Shown here: positions 1 to 5,566 of the stretch, one piece after another
How positions within the stretch are numbered: the stretch's first letter is position 1
Layout of the letters: the number at the start of each line of letters is the position of its first letter
From: Bacteroidales bacterium
Lineage (GTDB): Bacteria; Bacteroidota; Bacteroidia; Bacteroidales; UBA7960
NCBI GenBank assembly: GCA_003557805.1
Contig: PWNY01000055.1
Span: 1 to 5,566, forward strand
DNA: 5,566 bases
Direction of reading: 5' to 3'
Notes under the pieces: generated by a model
What the model was told of the DNA's origin: nothing
Seen by the model: only the letters and a program-made list of their open reading frames with translations
Database searches by the model: none
Translations under genes and position numbers: made by a program

Positions 1-265
1 CTTCAGGGCTACCATCGGATTCCCGCCACAGTGAAGCCACCATGGCCGTTCCCCTTATTATCCTGTCTCTCTCATCCTCACCGAATTTTTCCAGAAGAAG
101 TTCCCGGGTCTCTGCAAGTATTCTTTGGTTTATATAGTCCTGATCGGAATTATCTCCCAGGCCAATTGCCTGCAATTGAGGCAGAACAAATAGTAAAAGT
201 GTGAAAATTAATGTCAGGATCAGGGGTACATGCCTTTTAAGGCTGGCTGAACTTTCTGTGGTCAT
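1..265 (-). CDS. Exported protein of unknown function, N-terminal 88 residues only (runs off left edge)
   Basis: This open frame starts at an ATG read from 265 and continues uninterrupted past the left edge, so 88 codons are visible. The N-terminus is a clear secretion signal: a short polar start with K10, R11 and H12, a long hydrophobic stretch from about V13 to L29, and a plausible signal peptidase I site after A33 (LQA). No lipobox cysteine is seen. The following mature part is charged and helical-looking (INQRILAETRELLLEKFG, then a segment ending ASLWRESDGSPE). I do not recognise the family with confidence. The start lies 14 nt beyond the stop of the dehydratase gene, with an A-rich leader and no Shine-Dalgarno, so it is almost certainly co-transcribed with it. 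Location is probably periplasm or outer surface. A role in peptide handling would fit the neighbours but is a guess. Confidence 0.72.
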   Translation of the reverse strand, partial: MTTESSASLKRHVPLILTLIFTLLLFVLPQLQAIGLGDNSDQDYINQRILAETRELLLEKFGEDERDRIIRGTAMVASLWRESDGSPE

Positions 266-279
266 AGTTTTGATTTTTT

Positions 280-2643
280 TTATTCCTCACCATGTTCGGT
301 GCGCAAAATGATCTCGTTCTGAAGGTCCTCGCTCAGGTCATTGAAGTAGTCACTGTATCCGGCAACCCTAACAATGAGATCCCTGTATTTTTCAGGGTGC
401 TTCTGTGCATCCCGCAGTGTATCGGCCGATACAACGTTAAACTGGATGTGGTGGCCGTCCATTCGGAAATAAGACCTTATAAGTGAGGTGAGCTTTGCAT
501 AACTCTCCTCATCATCGAAGAATGAAGGTGTGAACTTCTGGTTAAGAAGTGTGCCTCCTGTTTTTATGTGATCAATTTTTGCAGCAGATTTAAGAACCGC
601 TGTCGGACTGTTGCTGTCTGCTCCCTGCACAGGGCTTATACCTTCGGAAAGTGGTTTTCCGGCCTTCCTGCCATCTGGTGTGGCACCGGTCACACTTCCA
701 AAATAGATGTGGCAGGTAGTAGGCAGCATGTTTATTCTGAAAGTCCCTCCCCTGTAGTTCGGTATACCATCTATCGAGCTGAAAAACATGTTGAAGGTGT
801 CTACTGCCTGTTTATCGGCATAATCATCATCATTTCCGTATTTCGGGGTCTGGTAAACGAGTTCTTCCCTGAACTCCTCATATCCTGAAAAATCCCTGGA
901 AAGAGCCTCCAGCATCCCCTTCATGCTAATACTCTTTTTGTCAAAAACATGATAGCGCAGGGAGGTAAGGCTGTCGGTAACGCTGCCAAGGCCAACTCCC
1001 TGAATATAACTTGTGTTGTACCTGGCTCCCCCTGCATTGTAGTCTTTGGCATTTGCAATACAGTCATCAATCAACAGTGACAAAAACGGGGCGGGTAGCT
1101 GGGTGGCATACAGGTGTTCAATCTTTTTGTTGCCTTCCATCTTTACGTTGGCAAAATAATTTATCTGTTTACCGAAAGCATCCATCAGCTCCTCAAAGCT
1201 GCTGAAACTTTCCGCTTCGCCTGTAGGCAGCCCCACCTGCTGACCGGTGCGCTTGTCAAAGCCGTTGTTAAGACATATCTCCAGGATTTTTGTCAGGTTG
1301 AAATAGCCTGTGAGGATATATGATTCTGTTCCGAATGCCCCTGCTTCCACACAGCCCGACGCACCTCCATTCCTTGCATCCTCGATTGACTTGCCCTGGC
1401 GGAGCAGCTCCTGGATAATCGCATCCGTGTTGAAGACAGATGGCTGGCCAAATCCTGTTCGTACAATATCCAGAGTTTTGTGTATGAACCGGTCCGGGTT
1501 TTTCTTGCTTACCTGCACCATGCTGCTGGGTTGCAATAGCCGCATCTCCTTTATTACCTCCAGTATAAGGTAGGTCATATCATTTACGGCATCGCTGCCG
1601 TCTTCCCTGACACCACCTGTATTTATCAGGGCAAAGTCGGTGTAGGTATTGCTCTCCTGGGCCGTTACTCCCATTTTTGGAGGTGCCGGGTGGTTATTGA
1701 ACTTGATCCAGAAACATTGCAGCAGTTCCCTTGCCTTCTCCCTGTCCAGTTTGCCGGTTTTGGATTCAGTTTCAAAAAATGGCATCAGGTGCTGGTCAAG
1801 CCTGCCTGGATTGAATGAATCCCATGGGTTGAGCTCCGAAATTACTCCGAGGTGAATAAACCAGTAGTGCTGCAAAGCTTCATGGAAGTTGGACGGGGCA
1901 TTGGCAGGAACTCTCCTGCATATGCGAGCCATCTCTTCCAGTTCTCCTTTCCTTTTCAGGTCTTTCTCATTACGGGCCAGCTTTTCAAGCTCGTCAGCAT
2001 GCCTCTCTGCAAATAATATAATTGCATTCGCAGCAATTTTCATGGCCCTTAGCTGGTCTCTTTTCTCATTGCTGTGGGGACAACTATCTTTTTCTATCCT
2101 TTCCAGAGCTTCATCACATTCGGCTATCAGGTCAAGCATTCCCTTTTCAAACATCTTCCTGCCCAGTACAGTATGTCCCGGGGCCCTCTGCTCCTGGAAC
2201 TCGGTGTAGACACCGGCTTCATATGCCTTTATCCAGGCAGGGCTCATTAATGACATCAGCTTGTCCCTGTTTGTCCTTCCCTTCCAGTATGGTATAATTG
2301 TATCCTTATAGGCGTTCCTGGTCTCTTCGGAGACCTTGAATGATACCTTTGGCCTCGAATCAAGGATGTCCAGGTCGTCAAGCGAGTGAAGGCTGATCTC
2401 GGGATAGGTGGGGGTGGCTTTAGGACGCGGGCCCCTTTCACCTACTATCAGTTCGTTATCCCCGATGTATAATTTCTTGTTTTCAAGTATATGTTTTAGA
2501 GCCAGGGCCCTTTGTACCGGAACCGGTTCATGCGTAGGCAGCTTATCGCGGTAAAACTCTGTGACGAGCATTGCCCTTTCGTGGTGCAGCCTGTTTTCGG
2601 CCTCCAGGCTCTGTGTCCTTAATTCTTTTACTCTCTGGTTCAT
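280..2643 (-). CDS. hypD: Glycyl radical enzyme, trans-4-hydroxy-L-proline dehydratase (HypD) type
   Basis: This is a complete 787-residue cytoplasmic glycyl radical enzyme, close to the about 789 residues of Clostridioides difficile HypD. HypD dehydrates trans-4-hydroxy-L-proline to pyrroline-5-carboxylate under anaerobic conditions. Visible landmarks are the thiyl-radical cysteine C431 and base E433 in SGCVEAG, and the C-terminal glycyl loop RVAGYSDYF with radical glycine G762. Other HypD pocket residues are present: F149 and H157 (EFQEQRAPGHTV), D275 (ELNPWDSF), S331 and F337 (SNTYTDF), Y447 and T642. All sit exactly three positions before the C. difficile numbering as I recall it, which favours HypD over pyruvate formate-lyase, choline lyase or glycerol dehydratase. 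The PFL-like barrel fills about residues 1-640 and the glycine-radical domain the rest. The N-terminus matches HypD, supporting this ATG. The gene follows its activase by 39 nt. No proC is in view. Confidence 0.9.
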   Translation of the reverse strand: MNQRVKELRTQSLEAENRLHHERAMLVTEFYRDKLPTHEPVPVQRALALKHILENKKLYIGDNELIVGERGPRPKATPTYPEISLHSLDDLDILDSRPKVSFKVSEETRNAYKDTIIPYWKGRTNRDKLMSLMSPAWIKAYEAGVYTEFQEQRAPGHTVLGRKMFEKGMLDLIAECDEALERIEKDSCPHSNEKRDQLRAMKIAANAIILFAERHADELEKLARNEKDLKRKGELEEMARICRRVPANAPSNFHEALQHYWFIHLGVISELNPWDSFNPGRLDQHLMPFFETESKTGKLDREKARELLQCFWIKFNNHPAPPKMGVTAQESNTYTDFALINTGGVREDGSDAVNDMTYLILEVIKEMRLLQPSSMVQVSKKNPDRFIHKTLDIVRTGFGQPSVFNTDAIIQELLRQGKSIEDARNGGASGCVEAGAFGTESYILTGYFNLTKILEICLNNGFDKRTGQQVGLPTGEAESFSSFEELMDAFGKQINYFANVKMEGNKKIEHLYATQLPAPFLSLLIDDCIANAKDYNAGGARYNTSYIQGVGLGSVTDSLTSLRYHVFDKKSISMKGMLEALSRDFSGYEEFREELVYQTPKYGNDDDYADKQAVDTFNMFFSSIDGIPNYRGGTFRINMLPTTCHIYFGSVTGATPDGRKAGKPLSEGISPVQGADSNSPTAVLKSAAKIDHIKTGGTLLNQKFTPSFFDDEESYAKLTSLIRSYFRMDGHHIQFNVVSADTLRDAQKHPEKYRDLIVRVAGYSDYFNDLSEDLQNEIILRTEHGEE

Positions 2644-2682
2644 GGCTTGGCGTTTTAAAATTCCTTGTACAGCTTGCTTGGC

Positions 2683-3483
2683 CTAGCCTCCTTTTTTTAC
2701 ACGGAAACCGGCTTCGCTGAATATCTTCATAAAACTGATTATTTCATCTTTTCCTATTTCGCCCTCAATTCCCCCGTTGTATGTCATTCCCAGGTTTTCG
2801 AACTTCTGGCGTCCAAGACGGTGGTAGGGCAGCAGGTCAATCCTTCTTATCCTGTTGCCCACAACAGAAAGGATATCCCTTATATTGCGCATCTCCCCGG
2901 GTTTATTGTTAACGCCCGGTATTACGGGTATACGTATGATTATATCAGGGCCATTATCTTTTATCCAGTTCAGGTTCTCTAATATCTGCCTGTTTCCTGC
3001 CCCTGTATTTGCAAGGTGAACCCCCTCATCTGGTGATTTTATATCATACAGCAGAAGGTTTGCCCTGCCTGCGACTGACCTGAAGGTTTCAGCTTCAACA
3101 AAGCCTGATGTATCCACTGCTGTATGAATCTCGTTTTCTTTACACAAAGAGAGCATCTCTGTCAGAAACTCTTCCTGCAGCATGGGTTCGCCTCCCGAAA
3201 AGGTTACGCCGCCGCCGCTTTCCTCGTAAAACAACCTGTCTTTTAATATAATGTTCATCACTTCAGCCGCAGTGTACCATTTTCCGACTGTTTCGGTTAC
3301 TTCATGCTTATGGCCGTTCATTGACCGCACCCTTTTAATTGGCTGGGGCTCGCTGAGCCAGCTTTCGGGATTATGGCACCATGCGCACCTTAGGTTGCAC
3401 CCTTTGAGGAAAACGGTTGTACGTATCCCCGGGCCGTCATGAACAGAATATCTTCGTATATCGAATATAAGACCTTTATTCAT
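2683..3483 (-). CDS. Radical SAM glycyl-radical-enzyme activating enzyme, short form without auxiliary Fe-S domain
   Basis: This 266-residue radical SAM protein should use a [4Fe-4S] cluster and S-adenosylmethionine to place the glycyl radical on G762 of the downstream dehydratase. The activating-enzyme signature is complete: HDGPGIRTTVFLKGC, then the cluster cysteines C29, C33 and C36 (CNLRCAWC). The SAM-binding GGEP is at 97-100, YDIK at 146-149, and YHRLGRQK at 220-227. Between C36 and GGEP there is no cysteine, only about 60 residues, so the ferredoxin-like insert with two extra clusters found in many HypD-type activases is missing. I start at the ATG at 3483 because MNKGLIFDIRRYSVHDG is the usual family N-terminus. 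An in-frame ATG at 3558 would add 25 unrelated residues. The leader lacks a Shine-Dalgarno. Pairing with the dehydratase rests on adjacency, 39 nt apart on the same strand. Confidence 0.92.
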   Translation of the reverse strand: MNKGLIFDIRRYSVHDGPGIRTTVFLKGCNLRCAWCHNPESWLSEPQPIKRVRSMNGHKHEVTETVGKWYTAAEVMNIILKDRLFYEESGGGVTFSGGEPMLQEEFLTEMLSLCKENEIHTAVDTSGFVEAETFRSVAGRANLLLYDIKSPDEGVHLANTGAGNRQILENLNWIKDNGPDIIIRIPVIPGVNNKPGEMRNIRDILSVVGNRIRRIDLLPYHRLGRQKFENLGMTYNGGIEGEIGKDEIISFMKIFSEAGFRVKKGG

Positions 3484-3600
3484 AATTGAGGATGGAAAAC
3501 AAAAATTTGATTGAGAAAAATTGGTGTTATTTTGTCGGGGAGGCCCTGGCAGGGTCATTCCCTTAGTTAAATATTCGGGTACAGGAGGGGGCTGTGTGCT
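3484..3600 (-). other. Leader between small ORF and activase, no convincing gene
   Basis: These 117 nt separate the stop of the small ORF from the activase start. The stretch stays open in the activase frame but encodes a low-complexity, proline-rich then asparagine/serine-rich sequence unlike any domain I know, so it is probably untranslated. It holds two mutually exclusive 4-bp stems (AGGG with CCCT, then the same CCCT with a second AGGG, around 3542-3562), too short to claim as an attenuator. The half nearest the activase is U/A-rich, as is usual before Bacteroidota start codons. Confidence 0.4.
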
Positions 3601-3611
3601 TCAGAACAGCC
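3590..3611 (-). repeat. Inverted repeat overlapping the stop codon of the small ORF
   Basis: Perfect 6-bp arms, GGCTGT (3611-3606) and ACAGCC (3595-3590) on the minus strand, enclose a 10-nt loop that contains the TGA stop of the small ORF. No U-run follows, so it is not an intrinsic terminator. It could fold in the operon leader RNA, where ribosomes finishing the small ORF would disrupt it. Arms of this length can occur by chance. Confidence 0.3.
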
Positions 3612-3672
3612 AGCAGGCATACAAACCCTTGCCGTTGTTCTTGTAAAGAGTGATATATGGCTTTTGGCTCAT
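3601..3672 (-). CDS. Candidate 23-residue leader peptide or small protein ahead of the activase
   Basis: An ATG read from 3672 opens a 23-codon frame ending in TGA at 3603-3601. The peptide begins MSQKPYITLYKNN and ends GLYACWLF, so it is basic and aromatic, with one cysteine and one tryptophan next to each other at the end. I do not recognise it. The case for it is position: the ATG lies about 13-14 nt after the start point expected from the -7 box at 3699-3692, so it would be the first ORF on the operon transcript, upstream of the activase by 117 nt and in the same frame. It could be a regulatory leader, a small protein, or a chance ORF. It has only one proline codon, so a classical proline-starvation leader is not supported. 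No Shine-Dalgarno is seen. Confidence 0.42.
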   Translation of the reverse strand: MSQKPYITLYKNNGKGLYACWLF

Positions 3673-3691
3673 CGTTCTTGGGGATTCTATG

Positions 3692-3723
3692 CAAAGATAA
3701 TCAATTTAAAGAACATTTTGCCA
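3692..3723 (-). promoter_or_regulatory. Candidate promoter of the dehydratase operon
   Basis: The minus strand carries TATCTTTG (3699-3692), an exact match to the Bacteroidota -7 consensus TAnnTTTG. At the right distance upstream (21 nt) is only TGG (3723-3721), a weak version of the TTG -33 element. The predicted start is near 3686-3685, giving a very short leader to the small ORF and about 200 nt to the activase. Confidence 0.45.
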
Positions 3724-3745
3724 GGCCTTTAAAAAACAGGCAAAA
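3716..3745. promoter_or_regulatory. Dyad-symmetric element across the -33 region, possible operator
   Basis: Perfect 7-bp inverted arms, TTTTGCC (3716-3722) and GGCAAAA (3739-3745), are separated by 16 bp. The left arm covers the expected -33 position of the operon promoter, where a bound regulator would block or help polymerase. Neither direction shows a proper U-run right after a tight stem, so a terminator is unlikely. No transcription factor gene is in the window. Confidence 0.3.
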
Positions 3746-3817
3746 AAATACCTAAACTAACAGGTGATTTTACCAGGAATTTTATCGCTCACTGCAAAAC
3801 GGACACATTTTATGGTT

Positions 3818-3825
3818 TATGTTTG
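3818..3825 (+). promoter_or_regulatory. Candidate -7 box for the peptidase gene
   Basis: TATGTTTG on the plus strand matches TAnnTTTG exactly. No TTG-like -33 element is found 19-21 nt upstream, and the box lies about 185 nt before the peptidase ATG, which would give a long untranslated leader. It is the only exact match I find on this strand of the spacer. Confidence 0.28.
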
Positions 3826-3933
3826 AAAAAATATGACAAAGCAACTGTTTGTAAGGATAAGCTGTATTTAGAAGCTTTATAAATTAAGGTAAATTGATCA
3901 TGTGAATGTTAAAATCCTTTTTTATCTAGTTAA

Positions 3934-3954
3934 AAAGTGTTAATGTTACACTTT
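3934..3954. promoter_or_regulatory. 21-bp palindrome upstream of the peptidase gene
   Basis: Arms AAAGTGT (3934-3940) and ACACTTT (3948-3954) are perfect inverted repeats around a 7-bp centre, 56 bp before the peptidase ATG. The size and spacing suit a dimeric regulator site. It could also form a weak hairpin in the leader RNA if transcription starts upstream. The regulator is unknown. Confidence 0.33.
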
Positions 3955-4010
3955 AAAAAATTGTTAATTCAATCCCTGATTATTAATTACAAATTAACCA
4001 AAACGTTAAC

Positions 4011-5566
4011 ATGAAATTTTCAGCAAGGTTTTTACTGCTTTTATCTGTTTTATTTTGGAGCAATGCAGCATTCTCTCAGCTAACTCCCGAAGACTACCAG
4101 CGCGCAGATTCTACAAGGTTTTTTAATGACCTGGTTTATAATAGTTCAGTTTCTGCAAACTGGATCGGTGAGACACACACTTTCTGGTATGAGGTAAACA
4201 CCAGGCAGGGAAATGAGTATTTCCTGGTGGACGCAGCTGAAAGGGAAAAAAGAAATGCATTTGATCAGGATAGGCTGGCGGAGCTTCTTGGGGAGGAGAC
4301 TGGCAGGGATTATGAAGCTTACAATCTTTCTATCAGGAACATATCTTTTGACGAGGAGCTTGGCAGTATGGAATTCATTTCGGGTAATGTGAGATACCGC
4401 CTGGATCTTGAGGAATACACCCTTGAAGAGGTTGAGGCGGTGCGCACCGACAGAAGGGGCAGTGGTTTCTGGGGCGCTACTGACGATGAACTGGGTGGTG
4501 ATCCTGTAATCTCGCCCGACAGCCAGTACGTAGCCTTCATCCGTGAATACAATTTATATGTCAGGGAGAGGAATGTTAATGGTCAGACTTATCAGCTTTC
4601 CTTTGATGGGGCTGAAGGGGAGTATTATTCAAGCAACCTGAGGTGGTCACCGGATTCGGAGTTTATTGCTGTAAACAAAATAAGGCCCCACACACCAAGG
4701 CATATGCACTTTGTTGAATCTTCCCCGAGTGACCAGCTGCAGCCGAAGCTTCACAAGGTCGAGTATCTTAAACCGGGGGATGCATTACAGATAAGAATGC
4801 CTTCACTGTTTAGTGTAAATGAAAAGCGCAAGGTGGAGTTTGATACGCATCCATTCGAACACCAGTACCGTGTATCTCATCCCCAGTGGAGGGATGACAG
4901 CAGGGGCTTTACATTCGAGTTCAACCAGAGGGGTCACCAGGTCTACCAGGTGGTTGAAGTAAACAGACAGGGAGATGTCAATATCATTATTGACGAACGC
5001 AGCGAAACATTTATAGACTACAGCGGCAAAAGATACCGCCATGATATAGATGACGGTCGTGAGATCATTTGGGCATCGGAAAGGGATGGCTGGAACCACC
5101 TCTATCTTTTTGACGGTACAAATGGCAGAGTAAAAAACCAGATAACAAGAGGCGAGTGGGTCGTCAGGGGTGTTGACCACGTTGACGAGGAGAACCGCCA
5201 GATCATATTCAGGGGGGCAGGCCGCCACCAGGGTGAAGACCCCTACCTGGTAAGGTATTACAGGATTAATTTTGATGGAAGCGGCCTGGTTGAGCTGACA
5301 CCCGAGGAGGCGAATCACCGCGCCACGTTCTCGCGCGATTACGAATACTTTGTAAATAACTACTCCAGGATAGATTTGCCAAATACAGCGGTCCTGAGAA
5401 GGGCTTCCGACGGTGAGCCGCTCATGACCCTTGAGGATCCGGAAGGGGAGGCAGAGGCCAAACCGCTCAAGGACTGGATCGAACAGGACTGGGTGGTGAG
5501 TGGCGGGATCCCCGGCGCACAGGACGGTTTCCGGCGCTGGGTTGCTGCAAAGGGCGTGACGCCCGA
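4011..5566 (+). CDS. Secreted S9/DPP IV-type serine peptidase, N-terminal part (runs off right edge)
   Basis: The first 518 codons of a secreted peptidase whose relatives are about 750-830 residues long. A signal peptide occupies residues 1-22 (hydrophobic FLLLLSVLFW, cleavage likely before Q23), so it acts outside the cytoplasm. From about residue 100 onward it is the beta-propeller of the DPP IV N-terminal family: ISPDSQYVAFIR (168-178), RWSPDSEFIAV (211-221), VESSPSDQLQPKLH (235-248), FNQRGHQ (304-310), SERDGWNHLYLFD (356-368) and KNQITRGEW (375-383). The alpha/beta-hydrolase domain with the Ser-Asp-His triad would lie beyond the window. The double-glutamate motif that anchors substrate N-termini in DPP IV is not obvious (GEYYSSNLRWSP at 203-214), so dipeptidyl specificity is unproven. 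The start has an A-rich leader and no Shine-Dalgarno. The last 20-25 codons depart from the family, see findings. It is divergent from the dehydratase operon. Confidence 0.92.
   Translation, partial: MKFSARFLLLLSVLFWSNAAFSQLTPEDYQRADSTRFFNDLVYNSSVSANWIGETHTFWYEVNTRQGNEYFLVDAAEREKRNAFDQDRLAELLGEETGRDYEAYNLSIRNISFDEELGSMEFISGNVRYRLDLEEYTLEEVEAVRTDRRGSGFWGATDDELGGDPVISPDSQYVAFIREYNLYVRERNVNGQTYQLSFDGAEGEYYSSNLRWSPDSEFIAVNKIRPHTPRHMHFVESSPSDQLQPKLHKVEYLKPGDALQIRMPSLFSVNEKRKVEFDTHPFEHQYRVSHPQWRDDSRGFTFEFNQRGHQVYQVVEVNRQGDVNIIIDERSETFIDYSGKRYRHDIDDGREIIWASERDGWNHLYLFDGTNGRVKNQITRGEWVVRGVDHVDEENRQIIFRGAGRHQGEDPYLVRYYRINFDGSGLVELTPEEANHRATFSRDYEYFVNNYSRIDLPNTAVLRRASDGEPLMTLEDPEGEAEAKPLKDWIEQDWVVSGGIPGAQDGFRRWVAAKGVTP

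Larger units (their letters stand above)
3746..4010. other. AT-rich divergent intergenic region
   Basis: The rest of the spacer between the divergently transcribed dehydratase operon and the peptidase gene. I see no ORF with protein-like features and no RNA gene. It is strongly AT-rich, with several GTTAA/TTAAC words close to the peptidase start, including a GTTAAC palindrome immediately before its ATG. Two better-defined elements in it are listed separately: a plus-strand -7 box and a 21-bp palindrome. Confidence 0.6.

Noticed and set aside
2665..2982. Plus-strand ORF of 105 codons over the 3' end of the activase
   Set aside because: It is antisense to the conserved activase C-terminus and shows no protein-like motif or start signal.
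3484..3558. Upstream in-frame ATG at 3558 as activase start
   Set aside because: It adds 25 residues of no family resemblance (MTLPGPPRQNN...), while the ATG at 3483 begins exactly at the conserved MNKGLIFDIRRYSVHDG N-terminus.
3601..3603. TGA of the small ORF as a selenocysteine codon
   Set aside because: The nearby stem has the TGA inside its loop rather than a bacterial SECIS just downstream, and the residues after it resemble no selenoprotein.
3716..3745. Inverted repeat as a bidirectional terminator
   Set aside because: The loop is 16 nt, the arms are capped by A/T pairs, and no U-run follows a GC-rich stem in either direction. No gene ends here, since both neighbours are divergent.
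3894..3900. TTGATCA as an FNR/CRP-like site, attractive given an anaerobic enzyme
   Set aside because: Only one half of TTGATnnnnATCAA is matched; the second half at the required spacing is absent.
4319..4552. Minus-strand ORF of 77 codons, serine-rich
   Set aside because: Antisense shadow of the peptidase gene; the serine and arginine-rich composition is typical of a false frame.
4803..5318. Minus-strand ORF of 171 codons inside the peptidase gene
   Set aside because: It lies antisense to a well-supported propeller domain, its protein has no recognisable motif, and its openness is explained by codon use of the real gene.

Overview
The window looks like part of a Bacteroidota chromosome from an anaerobe or facultative anaerobe. 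The clues are signal peptides of the Bacteroidota style (the S9 peptidase begins with one ending ..AAFS-Q), A-rich start-codon leaders without Shine-Dalgarno sequences, a TAnnTTTG-type -7 promoter box, and an oxygen-sensitive glycyl radical enzyme. Coding sequence is moderately GC-rich with many AGG arginine codons, and the intergenic region is strongly AT-rich. Nothing points to a mobile element, CRISPR array or RNA gene.

Layout. On the minus strand, read right to left, there is a compact operon. It starts with a possible 23-codon leader ORF (3672-3601), followed by a radical SAM glycyl-radical-enzyme activase (3483-2683), then a 787-residue glycyl radical enzyme (2643-280). Last comes the start of an exported protein of unknown function (265 down to the left edge), only 14 nt after the enzyme. 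On the plus strand, pointing away from the operon, a secreted S9/DPP IV-type peptidase begins at 4011 and runs off the right edge before its catalytic domain. The roughly 340 nt divergent region between the two units holds candidate promoter boxes and two dyad-symmetry elements.

Function. The glycyl radical enzyme matches trans-4-hydroxy-L-proline dehydratase (HypD) along its whole length. Every HypD active-site residue I can recall is present at a constant offset of three from Clostridioides difficile numbering. The activase would install the glycyl radical on G762 of the dehydratase. The dehydratase then turns hydroxyproline into pyrroline-5-carboxylate, which a ProC reductase (not in this window) can convert to proline. 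The neighbouring peptidase belongs to a family known for cleaving after proline, so the locus may serve breakdown of proline/hydroxyproline-rich peptides such as collagen fragments; that link is inference from gene order.

The points most worth a second look are the leader ORF just behind a good -7 box, the lack of any auxiliary iron-sulfur cysteines in the activase, the unknown exported protein coupled to the dehydratase, and a possible reading-frame disturbance at the right edge of the peptidase gene.
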